Origin: Halalkalibacter krulwichiae
Lineage (GTDB): Bacteria > Bacillota > Bacilli > Bacillales > Bacillaceae_D
DNA length: 64,000 nucleotides
Assembly (NCBI RefSeq): GCF_002109385.1
Contig: NZ_CP020814.1
Location: forward strand, 3,433,501-3,497,500
Direction of reading: 5' to 3'
Part shown: piece after piece, positions 17,565 to 26,035 of the stretch
Numbering within the stretch: the first letter of the stretch is position 1
How the letters are laid out: each line of letters begins with the position of its first letter
Made by a program: the position numbers and the translations under genes
The notes under the pieces: model-generated
Seen by the model: only the letters and a program-made list of their open reading frames with translations
Database searches by the model: none
Told to the model about the DNA's origin: nothing

Positions 17565-18357
17565 ATGCTTCACCCATAGTCTCATCAATAATTTTATCAT
17601 TATTGCTCAAGAATGCACTTAGCTTCTCTTGAAGCACTTTCGGATTTTGTCCTGATTGAACACCAATAACTCCTTCAATTATGATCTGTTTGACAAACAC
17701 TTCCTCATCCGTTTTGTTTGCCAACTTTGATGCCATGGGAGTAAAAACAAGATTAGCAAGTACCGTTCCATATAGAGTAGTTAAAAGAGCAACAGCCATG
17801 TTAGGTCCCAGCGTAGCTGGATCATTTAAATTTTGTAACATAAGAATTAATCCAACCAATGTCCCAATCATTCCCCAAGCTGGAGCATATTCTGCAGCTT
17901 TTTCAAGGATTGCTCGTCCTTTTCGATGTCTCTCTTCCATAGCAACAACTTCAGCCATCATAATATCCTTTATCACATCCGGCTCAATTCCATCTACAGC
18001 TAAAAGGATTCCTTTTTTAATAAAAGGGTCTTCTACTTCATCTAAACCAGCCTCTAACGCCAATAATCCTTCTCTTCTCGCTTTCCCAGAAAGATCGACA
18101 AAAGTATCTATTAATATCCTTAAATCATGGTCTTGATCACGGAAAGATTCTCTTAATACCTTTGGAAGGATTTTCAGCTCCGTAAATGAAAAGTTAATAA
18201 TCAATCCAGCTATCAAGCCACCTCCTACAATTAATACCGAAGCAAGCTGAATAAAGAAAATAAGTCCAGAAGCTCCAGCATTCGAGAAAACAGCCAATAA
18301 CAACACACTGATCCCAACAATAATTCCTATCGGTGTGGTAATATCAAATTTTTTCAT
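17554..18357 (-). CDS. motP: flagellar stator protein MotP (MotA family, sodium type)
   Basis: Membrane half of the Na+-driven stator pair; MotP and MotS form the channel that powers flagellar rotation in alkaline or salty conditions. The 267-residue protein has four membrane segments (about 7-25, 33-55, 150-170, 180-205), including EYAPAWGMIGTLVGLILML with the conserved proline. It is downstream of ccpA with 56 bases between them, as in B. subtilis. Confidence 0.93.
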   Translation of the reverse strand: MKKFDITTPIGIIVGISVLLLAVFSNAGASGLIFFIQLASVLIVGGGLIAGLIINFSFTELKILPKVLRESFRDQDHDLRILIDTFVDLSGKARREGLLALEAGLDEVEDPFIKKGILLAVDGIEPDVIKDIMMAEVVAMEERHRKGRAILEKAAEYAPAWGMIGTLVGLILMLQNLNDPATLGPNMAVALLTTLYGTVLANLVFTPMASKLANKTDEEVFVKQIIIEGVIGVQSGQNPKVLQEKLSAFLSNNDKIIDETMGEAYEA

Positions 18358-18413
18358 AATCCTCTCCCTGGGGTGGCTTTAGCTGGTTAAGTATTAAAAG
18401 CTGTGCTCACCCT

Positions 18414-19415
18414 CTATGATTTCGTTGATTGTCTAAATTCAATTCTATGAGGGAGTACAACAATATGGTCAGTTACTTCTTCTTTATTCATAAGCTTAGT
18501 TAATAGACGCATCGAAACAGCACCAATATCATACATAGGTTGTACAACGGTAGAGAGTGTTGGACGCACCATAGTTGCAAGACGTGTGTTATCAAAACCT
18601 ACTACTTCAAAGTCATTAGGGATTGAATAGCCTTCATCCTGTGCACCATGTATAACACCTAGAGCCATTTCATCAGTTGATGCAAAAATAGCTGTTGGCT
18701 TCTCGTCTAACTCTAAAAACGTATTCATAGCTTCGATACCAGAGTCATAAGTATAATCACCAATTGCTATTAAGTCTTCGTTAAAAGTAATGCCCGCATT
18801 GTCAAGTGCTTCCCTATACCCTAAGAACTTTAAGTAGCCGTTAACAGGATCATCTAAAGTTCCAGATAGCATTCCAATCCGTGAATGTCCTTTCTCAATT
18901 AGATGAGTAATCGCATCATAAACAGCTTGTTTATAGTCGATATTCACTGAAGGGATTTCATTATTTGTATCTAGAGTAGCCGCTAATACAATTGGAACTG
19001 GCGAACGTTTAAACTGTTCCACGTGTTCTTCCGTAATTTGGCCTCCCATAAATACAATTCCATCCACCTGCTTTTCTAGAAGTGTATTAATAAGATGGAT
19101 TTCCTTATCTTGATTTTGGTCAGAGTTACAAAGAATAATATTATATTTGTACATCGTAGCAATATCCTCAATTCCACGTGCAAGTTCTGCAAAGAAGATG
19201 CTCGAAATATCAGGAATGATTACTCCAACCGTTGTTGTTTTCTTACTTGCCAATCCACGTGCAACAGCATTTGGTCGATAACCTAAACGCTCAATCGCAT
19301 CCAATACTTTTTTTCTTGTTGCTGGCTTAACATTTGGGTTTCCGTTTACCACACGGGAAACGGTCGCCATCGATACGCCTGCTTCTCTTGCTACATCATA
19401 AATAGTTGTGTTCAC
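18414..19415 (-). CDS. ccpA: catabolite control protein A
   Basis: LacI/GalR-family global regulator that binds cre sites with HPr-Ser-P. The 333-residue protein has the N-terminal helix-turn-helix [20 protein letters not shown], the hinge [13 protein letters not shown] and a periplasmic-binding-like sensor domain with [11 protein letters not shown]. The start is GTG after GAGGAGG. Cotranscription with motPS is likely because no terminator lies between them. Confidence 0.95.
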   Translation of the reverse strand: MNTTIYDVAREAGVSMATVSRVVNGNPNVKPATRKKVLDAIERLGYRPNAVARGLASKKTTTVGVIIPDISSIFFAELARGIEDIATMYKYNIILCNSDQNQDKEIHLINTLLEKQVDGIVFMGGQITEEHVEQFKRSPVPIVLAATLDTNNEIPSVNIDYKQAVYDAITHLIEKGHSRIGMLSGTLDDPVNGYLKFLGYREALDNAGITFNEDLIAIGDYTYDSGIEAMNTFLELDEKPTAIFASTDEMALGVIHGAQDEGYSIPNDFEVVGFDNTRLATMVRPTLSTVVQPMYDIGAVSMRLLTKLMNKEEVTDHIVVLPHRIEFRQSTKS

Positions 19416-19579
19416 AATGATCCTCCTCTATGTCATTAAACAATTTCGTAATTATTAATGTATAGTTATCATACGATACTATGAAGAGGTCCGCAATGTT
19501 CTACACTATATATATCGACACCCTTCGCTATTTTTTCATAGTTATTTCAATTCTTTTTCAAAAAAATACATAGAAAATC

Positions 19580-19624
19580 AAAAAAAGAGATGAAAAGAAT
19601 CTTTTGATCCTCTTCACTCTCTTT
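19580..19624 (-). terminator. terminator of aroA
   Basis: On the minus strand AAAGAGAGTGAAGAGGATC pairs with GATTCTTTTCATCTCTTT around AAAA, followed by TTT. It lies downstream of the DAHP synthase stop. Confidence 0.75.
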
Positions 19625-19650
19625 ATTGTCTCAGTATTCAGATTACAATC

Positions 19651-20727
19651 TTACCCTTTATATAAACCAGAAGCTAAAAGCTCATCCACAAATTTATTAA
19701 ATTGTGGAATATCCATTTGTTGTGCAGAATCAGATAGAGCAACAGCTGGATCAGGATGTACCTCAGCCATTACTGCATCCGCACCAATCGCTAACGCTGC
19801 TTTTGCAGTTGGTAATAGAAGATCACGACGTCCAGTAGAATGCGTCACATCAACTAAAACCGGTAAATGAGTTTCTTGTTTTAAAATTGGTACAGCTGAA
19901 ATATCTAATGTGTTTCTTGTTGCTGTTTCGTAAGTGCGAATACCGCGCTCACATAACATTAAATCATTATTACCACTTGCTACAACGTACTCTGCAGCAT
20001 GGATGAATTCAGAAATCGTCGCTGAAAGACCGCGTTTTAATAGAACTGGTTTATTTACATTACCAGCAGCTTTTAACAATTCAAAGTTCTGCATGTTACG
20101 TGCACCAATTTGAATCACATCAACGTAGTCAATTGCTTTTTCAATATCTGCAGGGTTAACAATTTCACTGATGACTACCATATCAAGTTCATCTGCTACA
20201 CGCTTTAAAATTTCCAACCCTTCTACTCCAAGACCTTGGAAGTCATATGGAGAAGTACGAGGTTTGAATGCTCCACCACGTAATAAGCGGATTCCACGCT
20301 CTTTTAAGGCCTTTGCAACCGTTAGTACTTGCTCATAGCTTTCAACCGCACATGGTCCCATTACTAAACGTTGAGCACCATCACCCATCATAACACCTTT
20401 TAGATCAACAACAGTATTGTCAGGATGCTTTTTACGTGAAACAAGCAACGCTTTGCTATTATCCTCTTCTTGAAGTTCTAAGCTTGCTTTAAAAATTTGC
20501 TTGAATAAATGTTGTAAAGTTGATGTTTCGAATGGTCCCTTATTATGTGCTGCAATATGATCAAGCATGCTACGCTCACGTACAGGATCAAATCGATTAA
20601 CACCTGAAGTGCTTTTTACTTTCCCAATTTCTTGTACAAGGCGAGCACGCTCATTGATTACTTCAAGAAGCTTAAGATTCACCTCGTCTAATTCTGTTCT
20701 CAACAAATCTAATTTTTCATTACTCAC
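19651..20727 (-). CDS. aroA: bifunctional chorismate mutase / 3-deoxy-7-phosphoheptulonate synthase
   Basis: Catalyses the first step of the shikimate pathway, with an AroQ-type chorismate mutase domain that gives feedback inhibition by chorismate and prephenate. Residues 1-85 are the mutase domain ([20 protein letters not shown], a long helix with Arg and Lys ligands). Residues 95-358 are the type Ibeta DAHP synthase barrel ([42 protein letters not shown]). GTG start after GGGAGTGGAG. Length 358, as in B. subtilis AroA. Confidence 0.95.
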   Translation of the reverse strand: MSNEKLDLLRTELDEVNLKLLEVINERARLVQEIGKVKSTSGVNRFDPVRERSMLDHIAAHNKGPFETSTLQHLFKQIFKASLELQEEDNSKALLVSRKKHPDNTVVDLKGVMMGDGAQRLVMGPCAVESYEQVLTVAKALKERGIRLLRGGAFKPRTSPYDFQGLGVEGLEILKRVADELDMVVISEIVNPADIEKAIDYVDVIQIGARNMQNFELLKAAGNVNKPVLLKRGLSATISEFIHAAEYVVASGNNDLMLCERGIRTYETATRNTLDISAVPILKQETHLPVLVDVTHSTGRRDLLLPTAKAALAIGADAVMAEVHPDPAVALSDSAQQMDIPQFNKFVDELLASGLYKG

Positions 20728-20770
20728 TATTCTCCACTCCCTTTTTATCTATTGCTTCTTCGTTACATGT

Positions 20771-20799
20771 ATTATAAATCATAATTAACAGAATGTCAC
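20771..20799 (-). promoter_or_regulatory. SigA promoter of aroA
   Basis: On the minus strand GTGACA (20794-20799) and a perfect TATAAT (20771-20776) are 17 bases apart, 44 bases upstream of the GTG start. Confidence 0.7.
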
Positions 20800-20818
20800 G
20801 AATTTTTTCTTTAATACT

Positions 20819-20838
20819 TAAAAGCTTTTAAGCTTTTA
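20819..20838. repeat. perfect short inverted repeat upstream of the aroA promoter
   Basis: TAAAAGCTT and its complement AAGCTTTTA are separated by two bases, 20 bases upstream of the aroA -35. The rest of the 347-base gap between aroA and ytxH (20728-21074) holds only AT-rich sequence, the aroA promoter and the ytxH terminator; ytxJ, found here in B. subtilis, is absent. The repeat could be an operator; there is no direct evidence. Confidence 0.3.
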
Positions 20839-20992
20839 TGCATCAATGCGTTAATATAAAAAAGAGAAAAACATTTATGTATTAACCTTTTCTGTAAAAG
20901 TGACTTTTGTATGGATAATCACTACAAACCGTTTTTTTGAACATAAATAAACAAATCGTTAAGAATCATCCTTCCACATCGATAATTAATAG

Positions 20993-21037
20993 AAAAAAGG
21001 CATCTCATAAGGTCTGGTTTTGACCTTTTGAGACGCC
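20993..21037 (-). terminator. terminator of ytxGH, member A of a recurring hairpin family
   Basis: On the minus strand GGCGTCTCAAAAGGTC and GACCTTATGAGATGCC pair around a 7-base loop and end in six T. The motif GTCTCAAAAGGT recurs at 41.8, 45.9 and 57.5 kb. A half copy (CTTTGAGACAGCCC) lies just inside, at 21051-21064. Confidence 0.8.
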
Positions 21038-21074
21038 CCTGTGATTCGGACTTTGAGACAGCCCTTCACTCTTT

Positions 21075-21521
21075 TTATCCAACTGGCTTTTCTTCTTCAA
21101 CTCTCGCTTGGATTTCATCAACTTCATTTTTAACAGTCTCTACAATTTCTTCTCCTGCTTCTTGAACATCACCAGCAAGATCTCCAACAATGTCTTCAGC
21201 AGATGCCTTTGCCTCCTCAGCTTCAGCTTTTAAATTAGATGTAGCACCTTTTACTTTTTCCACAACTTGATTCGATTGATCAGAAACTACTTTTGCGATT
21301 GAAGAAGATTTCTCTTTAGCATAAGTCGCCCACTCATTCCCCTTTTCGTAGGCTGTTGTCGTGAACTGATTTGTTTTTTCTTTTGCCGCTTGCGCTTGCT
21401 CAGTAATGTCACTGCGCAGCTCTTTTCCTGATTTAGGAGCTAAAAATAAAGCAGCTGAAGCCCCAACAATTCCACCAATTAACGATCCAATTAAAAAATC
21501 TTTTGTGTTCATTTCACTCAT
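21075..21521 (-). CDS. ytxH: YtxH family general stress protein
   Basis: A 148-residue protein with one N-terminal membrane segment (FLIGSLIGGIVGASAALFL, residues 9-27) followed by the conserved APKSGKELR and a long charged helical tail. The family is associated with general stress in Bacillus; its molecular function is unknown. The ATG overlaps the ytxG stop by one base (TAATG), so the two are coupled. Confidence 0.9.
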   Translation of the reverse strand: MSEMNTKDFLIGSLIGGIVGASAALFLAPKSGKELRSDITEQAQAAKEKTNQFTTTAYEKGNEWATYAKEKSSSIAKVVSDQSNQVVEKVKGATSNLKAEAEEAKASAEDIVGDLAGDVQEAGEEIVETVKNEVDEIQARVEEEKPVG

Positions 21522-21961
21522 TACTTTTCTCCTCCTTGTGTTTCACTTTGTTTTTGTTTCTGTTTAAATTTTGCATATAAATCAATAGCAACATTCCCCC
21601 ATTGTACAGCTTTAGCAATTTGATCTGATTGCTTAACAACTTGAGTTGAAACTGTATTGGAAACATGCTTAATTGATTGATTAACTTGTCCTACTGAATC
21701 ACCTAGCTCTTTAACAGAAGAAAAGACCGTATTTAGCGATTCCGATTTCTCTTGAATATCATCGGCTAATCGATTGGTGCGGTGTAATAATTCTTCGGTC
21801 TCTCTCGTTATGCCATTTACTTGTTTTTCCAATCCTGCCATCGTATTAGCAACATGTTCTAGCGTTCGATTTGCTGATTTTAATGTTCGAACTAGATATA
21901 TAACTAACACCGCAAATGCAATTGCAGCAACTAGAGCGCTTATGTAAAGTAATATTTCCAT
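21521..21961 (-). CDS. ytxG: YtxG, DUF948 membrane protein of the general stress operon
   Basis: A 146-residue protein with an N-terminal membrane segment (LLYISALVAAIAFAVLVIYL) and a long coiled-coil helix typical of DUF948. The ATG at 21961 follows AGGGGTGAAGG; the open frame extends upstream to 22039, but that part overlaps the SigB promoter. It is the first gene of ytxGH, the B. subtilis csb40 operon, which is known to be controlled by SigB and SigH. Confidence 0.88.
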   Translation of the reverse strand: MEILLYISALVAAIAFAVLVIYLVRTLKSANRTLEHVANTMAGLEKQVNGITRETEELLHRTNRLADDIQEKSESLNTVFSSVKELGDSVGQVNQSIKHVSNTVSTQVVKQSDQIAKAVQWGNVAIDLYAKFKQKQKQSETQGGEK

Positions 21962-22008
21962 TGTATAGCCTTCACCCCTTGTGAAAGTAGCTTTCTCTAT
22001 CAAACGAA

Positions 22009-22034
22009 ATACCCATTCTAAATCGTTTTCAAAC
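22009..22034 (-). promoter_or_regulatory. SigB-type promoter of ytxGH
   Basis: On the minus strand GTTTGA (22029-22034) and a perfect GGGTAT (22009-22014) are 14 bases apart, matching the SigB consensus GTTTAA-N12-14-GGGTAT. The B. subtilis operon has the same dependence. Confidence 0.75.
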
Positions 22035-22048
22035 ATCATATATAAATA

Positions 22049-22073
22049 ATTCGCTGAAATCTTTTTATTTCCT
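22049..22073 (-). promoter_or_regulatory. candidate SigH-type promoter of ytxGH
   Basis: On the minus strand AGGAAAT (22067-22073) and GAAT (22049-22052) have spacing compatible with the SigH pattern AGGAWWW-N11-12-RNNGAAT. The B. subtilis operon is also SigH-dependent, which supports it. Confidence 0.5.
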
Positions 22074-22150
22074 CCTTCTTTTCACAATTACTGTTATGTT
22101 AACTTTATATCGTATACAATAGAAAAAGTCAGAATAAGGAGGAAATCAAA

Positions 22151-23266
22151 ATGAGAGACCCTAGAATACAAACATTAGCCAAAAACTTAATAAACTATTC
22201 AGTTGAATTACAAAAAGGAGAAAAAGTCTTAATTGAGAATTTCGGATTACAACGTGAATTAGTTACGGCTCTCGTGCAAGAAACGTATAAAGCAGGAGGG
22301 TATCCATTTGTACTATTAAAAGATCATCAAGTTGATCGTTCACTTTTAATGGGAGCACAAGAAGAACAACTAGACATGATGGCTTCTTTTGAAGCGAATG
22401 TCATGAGTGAGATGGATGCGTACATTGGTTTACGTGCCGGTGATAACATCTCTGAACTTTCTGATGTCCCAAGTGATAAAATGGCTCTTCACGGCAAGAC
22501 AGTTGGCAATAAAGTCCACCGGGAAATTCGAGTGCCTAAAACAAAGTGGGTTGTATTACGCTATCCTACTTCATCAATGGCCCAACTAGCAAATACAAGC
22601 ACAGAGGCTTTTGAAGATTTCTACTTTAATGTTTGCAATCTTGACTATAGCAAAATGGATCAAGCGATGGATGCTTTAGTTTCCCTTATGGATCGCACTG
22701 ATAAAGTTCAATTGAATGGGCCTGGAACCGATATAACTTTTTCTATTAAAAACATCGCAGCAATCAAATGTGCCGGTAAAAGAAATATTCCTGATGGAGA
22801 AGTATACACGGCTCCTGTTCGAGATTCAATTAATGGTACGATTACATACAATACACCATCTCCTTATCAAGGGTTCACTTTTGAAAATATTTCCTTTACT
22901 TTTAAGAATGGTAAAATTATTGAAGCAACAGCTAACGATACTGAAAGAATTAATAACATTCTTAATTCAGACGAAGGCGCTCGTTACATCGGGGAGTTTG
23001 CGATCGGAGTGAATCCATACATCCAACATCCAATGAAGGATATTTTGTTTGATGAGAAGATTGATGGGAGCTTTCATTTTACTCCTGGTCAATGCTACGA
23101 AGAAGCTTCAAACAACAATCATTCTAGTATTCACTGGGATATTGTTATGATTCAACGCCCTGAATATGGAGGCGGAGAAATCTATTTTGACGATGTTCTC
23201 ATTCGTAAAGATGGAAGATTTGTCCTACCAGAATTGGAAGCCCTAAACCCTGAAAACTTAAAATAA
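22151..23266 (+). CDS. ampS: M29-family aminopeptidase AmpS
   Basis: A metal-dependent cytosolic aminopeptidase. The 371-residue protein has the M29 architecture with conserved metal ligands in the C-terminal half (IGEFAIGVNPYI, SIHWDIVMI, GGGEIYFDDVLIRKDG). AAGGAGG precedes the ATG. The gene diverges from ytxGH and converges on murC with a shared terminator. Confidence 0.92.
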   Translation: MRDPRIQTLAKNLINYSVELQKGEKVLIENFGLQRELVTALVQETYKAGGYPFVLLKDHQVDRSLLMGAQEEQLDMMASFEANVMSEMDAYIGLRAGDNISELSDVPSDKMALHGKTVGNKVHREIRVPKTKWVVLRYPTSSMAQLANTSTEAFEDFYFNVCNLDYSKMDQAMDALVSLMDRTDKVQLNGPGTDITFSIKNIAAIKCAGKRNIPDGEVYTAPVRDSINGTITYNTPSPYQGFTFENISFTFKNGKIIEATANDTERINNILNSDEGARYIGEFAIGVNPYIQHPMKDILFDEKIDGSFHFTPGQCYEEASNNNHSSIHWDIVMIQRPEYGGGEIYFDDVLIRKDGRFVLPELEALNPENLK

Positions 23267-23271
23267 CAAAC

Positions 23272-23307
23272 AAAAGGATGACTCTCAAGTCGAGTCATCC
23301 TTTTTTT
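23272..23307. terminator. bidirectional terminator between ampS and murC
   Basis: AAAAGGATGACTC and GAGTCATCCTTTT form a 13-bp stem with a 7-base loop; A and T runs are on both sides. The murC stop overlaps its right edge. Confidence 0.85.
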
Positions 23308-24604
23308 ACATTAATTTATCTTCATATGCTTTTTGAAACTTTTGAATATCCCCAGCTCCCATAAAAAGCAAGACGCTATTTTGATGATCTGTTAAAACAT
23401 CAATTGAGTCCTCAGTAATCAATTTTGCATCAGGAACCAAGTCGATCAAGTCATTAATCGTCAATGTACCGGCTTGTTCCCTTGCTGAGCCAAAGATATC
23501 ACATAAATAGACAAAGTCAGCTTTGCTTAACGCCTCTGCAAATTCATGTAGAAATGTCTTGGTCCTTGTAAACGTGTGTGGTTGGAAAATAGCAACTACA
23601 CTTTTCGCAGGGTACTTTTGTTTTGACGCCTCAATTGTCGCAGAAATTTCAGTCGGATGATGTGCATAGTCATCGATTAAGATTTGATCGCCTACTACTT
23701 TTTCACTAAAGCGACGCTTAACGCCTTTAAATGTTTTTAAATGTTTCTCGACAACATCTGCTGAAACATTTTCATAATGACATAGGGCAATAACAGCCAA
23801 GGCATTCAGAACATTATGGTTTCCATATCCTGGAATTGTAAAAGTGCCATAAAGACTGTTTCGTACATATACATCAAATTTCGTACCTTCTGACGTTGTT
23901 TGTACATTACGAGCTTGAAAATCATTATCTTGATTAAAGCCATAATACACAACAGGAACATTAGCATGAATACCTTGCAAATGCTCATCATCACCACAGG
24001 CAACAATTGCCTTTTTTACTTGCATAGCCATATCTTGAAAAGCAGAGAATACATCTTTTACATCTTTAAAATAATCAGGATGATCAAAATCAATATTCGT
24101 CATAATACAATAATCAGGTTTATAATTGAGGAAGTGACGACGGTATTCGCATGCTTCAAACGCAAAATACTTTGAGTCTTCTTCTCCCTTTCCTGTTCCA
24201 TCGCCGATCAAATAAGAAGTTGGAAAAGCAGAGCCGAGCACATGTGCAAGTAAACCTGTGGTCGACGTTTTACCATGCGAACCAGTTACAGCTATACTTG
24301 TAAATCGTTGAATAAATTCCCCTAAAAACGTTGGGTATTTCTTCACATCAAGCCCTAACTCATTTGCTCTTTGGACTTCCTCATGATCATCACCATAAGC
24401 GGCTGAAACGACGATTTGCTGATCAGCTTGAATGTTATTTCGTTCGAAAGGATAAAGGGCAATCCCTTTTTGTTCTAACGGTCTTTGAGTAAAAAATTGC
24501 TTTTCGACATCAGACCCTTGTACATTCATATTCATGTCATGTAATACTTGAGCTAATGCGCTCATTCCTGACCCTTTTATCCCAATGAAATGATAATTTG
24601 TCAT
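23306..24604 (-). CDS. murC: UDP-N-acetylmuramate--L-alanine ligase
   Basis: Adds the first L-alanine of the peptidoglycan stem peptide. The 432-residue Mur ligase has an N-terminal UDP-binding Rossmann fold ([20 protein letters not shown]), the ATP P-loop [12 protein letters not shown], and [10 protein letters not shown] in the C-terminal domain. TTGGAGGT precedes the ATG. Monocistronic on the minus strand; the same place as in B. subtilis. Confidence 0.95.
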   Translation of the reverse strand: MTNYHFIGIKGSGMSALAQVLHDMNMNVQGSDVEKQFFTQRPLEQKGIALYPFERNNIQADQQIVVSAAYGDDHEEVQRANELGLDVKKYPTFLGEFIQRFTSIAVTGSHGKTSTTGLLAHVLGSAFPTSYLIGDGTGKGEEDSKYFAFEACEYRRHFLNYKPDYCIMTNIDFDHPDYFKDVKDVFSAFQDMAMQVKKAIVACGDDEHLQGIHANVPVVYYGFNQDNDFQARNVQTTSEGTKFDVYVRNSLYGTFTIPGYGNHNVLNALAVIALCHYENVSADVVEKHLKTFKGVKRRFSEKVVGDQILIDDYAHHPTEISATIEASKQKYPAKSVVAIFQPHTFTRTKTFLHEFAEALSKADFVYLCDIFGSAREQAGTLTINDLIDLVPDAKLITEDSIDVLTDHQNSVLLFMGAGDIQKFQKAYEDKLM

Positions 24605-24753
24605 AGTTGGACCTCCAAAAATTCACATCGTTTGTTTGCGTCCAATGAAGTTCTTCGTCAACGTTCATTGACCCATTATATCAGAAAACGACGCTCTCAC
24701 CAATTTAAGCTATTCCTTGTTTCCACCATAGTAGTATATGTCATAACAAGAAT

Positions 24754-24784
24754 AAAAGACCCACTAAAAGCCAGTAAGTCTTTT
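24754..24784 (-). terminator. hairpin downstream of the nicotinate phosphoribosyltransferase gene
   Basis: On the minus strand AAAAGACTTACT and AGTGGGTCTTTT pair over 12 bp with three wobbles, with loop GGCTTTT. Only a weak T tail follows. Confidence 0.55.
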
Positions 24785-24827
24785 AAGTTCTATCTTACTA
24801 ATCGAGCTATTTCATGATTCACTTTCT

Positions 24828-25925
24828 TTATTCAACAGTTTGCAGTCTAGGATTATCTCGGAAGAACCGTCCAGCTTTTGCTTCATGTTCACCATTTAAA
24901 AGGACATTATCTCCCGTGAAGCCAATGTTTAATTTAAGCAGGCTATTTCCTACTCCATAAATATCAACCGGAACTCCAGCTTCTTCATATTCATTAATCC
25001 TCTCAGCATTAAATCCACCTGTCGCTACAATCTTTACATGTTGAAATCCTTCTTTGTCTAGGGCTTTACGAAGAGCAAATAACAATGTAGGGTTTGCTCC
25101 TCGTGGATCAAAGGATCCCATCACTTCTGGATTTCTACAAAAGAATTGATCAACCATCGTTCTTGACGTGTCTATTCTAACACCTTTTAGTTCGTCCCCA
25201 AATTGCCTTGCCACTTTTAAAGCATCAGTGATGACATCATTATTATAATCAACAAGTGCCATTAATTCATCTTCCGGGAAGGTTGCTTGATACGCTCTCG
25301 TTGCCTCTACAATGTCTCCTCTAAACAGTTGAATTAATGCATGAGGCATCGTCCCCATCCCTTGCTTACCCCACCACTCATTCATCGCATGGGTTGCTTG
25401 TGCTTTAGATCCACCGATAAAAGCTGCATACCCATCACCAGCTTGTTGGGTAAAGTGATCATCGCGATCTCCCATAAAGATGATTGGTTTTTGTATACCT
25501 GAATGCCGAGCTGCTTTAGCAACATTATAAACATTTGTCGCTACTGATGTCCGACGTGCAAATATCCCATCAATAAGACCTTCTAAGTAACCAAAGTCTT
25601 CATATCTACCAGTAATTGTTAATACCGTTTCAAACGGCTTAATTTTATCTCCATCCTCTAATGAGCGGATCTCTAACTCATCTACATTCTTTGCAAAGGT
25701 GCGAATTAACGCGATTACTTCATCGGTTCCGCATAAAACCGCATGCTCTTTTTGAAAGAATTGCATCGTTACGATATTGTTAGGACGATGGTTCTTAACA
25801 ATCTCTCTTGTCTTTAAAAAATAAACCGCAGAGAACCATCCTTCCTTGACACGTTCATCAAACTTAAAAGTCTCGTTAGTTAAACGTTTTATCTCTCCAT
25901 TTAATTTGCGTGTAATTTCTTTCAT
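24828..25925 (-). CDS. nicotinate phosphoribosyltransferase family protein
   Basis: Converts nicotinate and PRPP to nicotinate mononucleotide in NAD salvage, by family. The 365-residue protein is of the short form, with KEGWFSAVYFLKTREIV near the N-terminus, IFMGDRDDHF, VRIDTSRT and the glycine-rich VKIVATGGFNAERI phosphate-binding region. B. subtilis has a longer, unrelated-position nicotinate phosphoribosyltransferase elsewhere, so this is an addition relative to it. The symbol is left empty because of the short subfamily. Confidence 0.82.
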   Translation of the reverse strand: MKEITRKLNGEIKRLTNETFKFDERVKEGWFSAVYFLKTREIVKNHRPNNIVTMQFFQKEHAVLCGTDEVIALIRTFAKNVDELEIRSLEDGDKIKPFETVLTITGRYEDFGYLEGLIDGIFARRTSVATNVYNVAKAARHSGIQKPIIFMGDRDDHFTQQAGDGYAAFIGGSKAQATHAMNEWWGKQGMGTMPHALIQLFRGDIVEATRAYQATFPEDELMALVDYNNDVITDALKVARQFGDELKGVRIDTSRTMVDQFFCRNPEVMGSFDPRGANPTLLFALRKALDKEGFQHVKIVATGGFNAERINEYEEAGVPVDIYGVGNSLLKLNIGFTGDNVLLNGEHEAKAGRFFRDNPRLQTVE

Positions 25926-26035
25926 TCTATTAAACTCCCTTGTCTCCTACCCTATACGTCTTAAGAATTGGTAAAGTTTATTATCCTATCCATCATATAA
26001 GACTCTCCATATTAAGACAAGGCTAAAATTAGACA

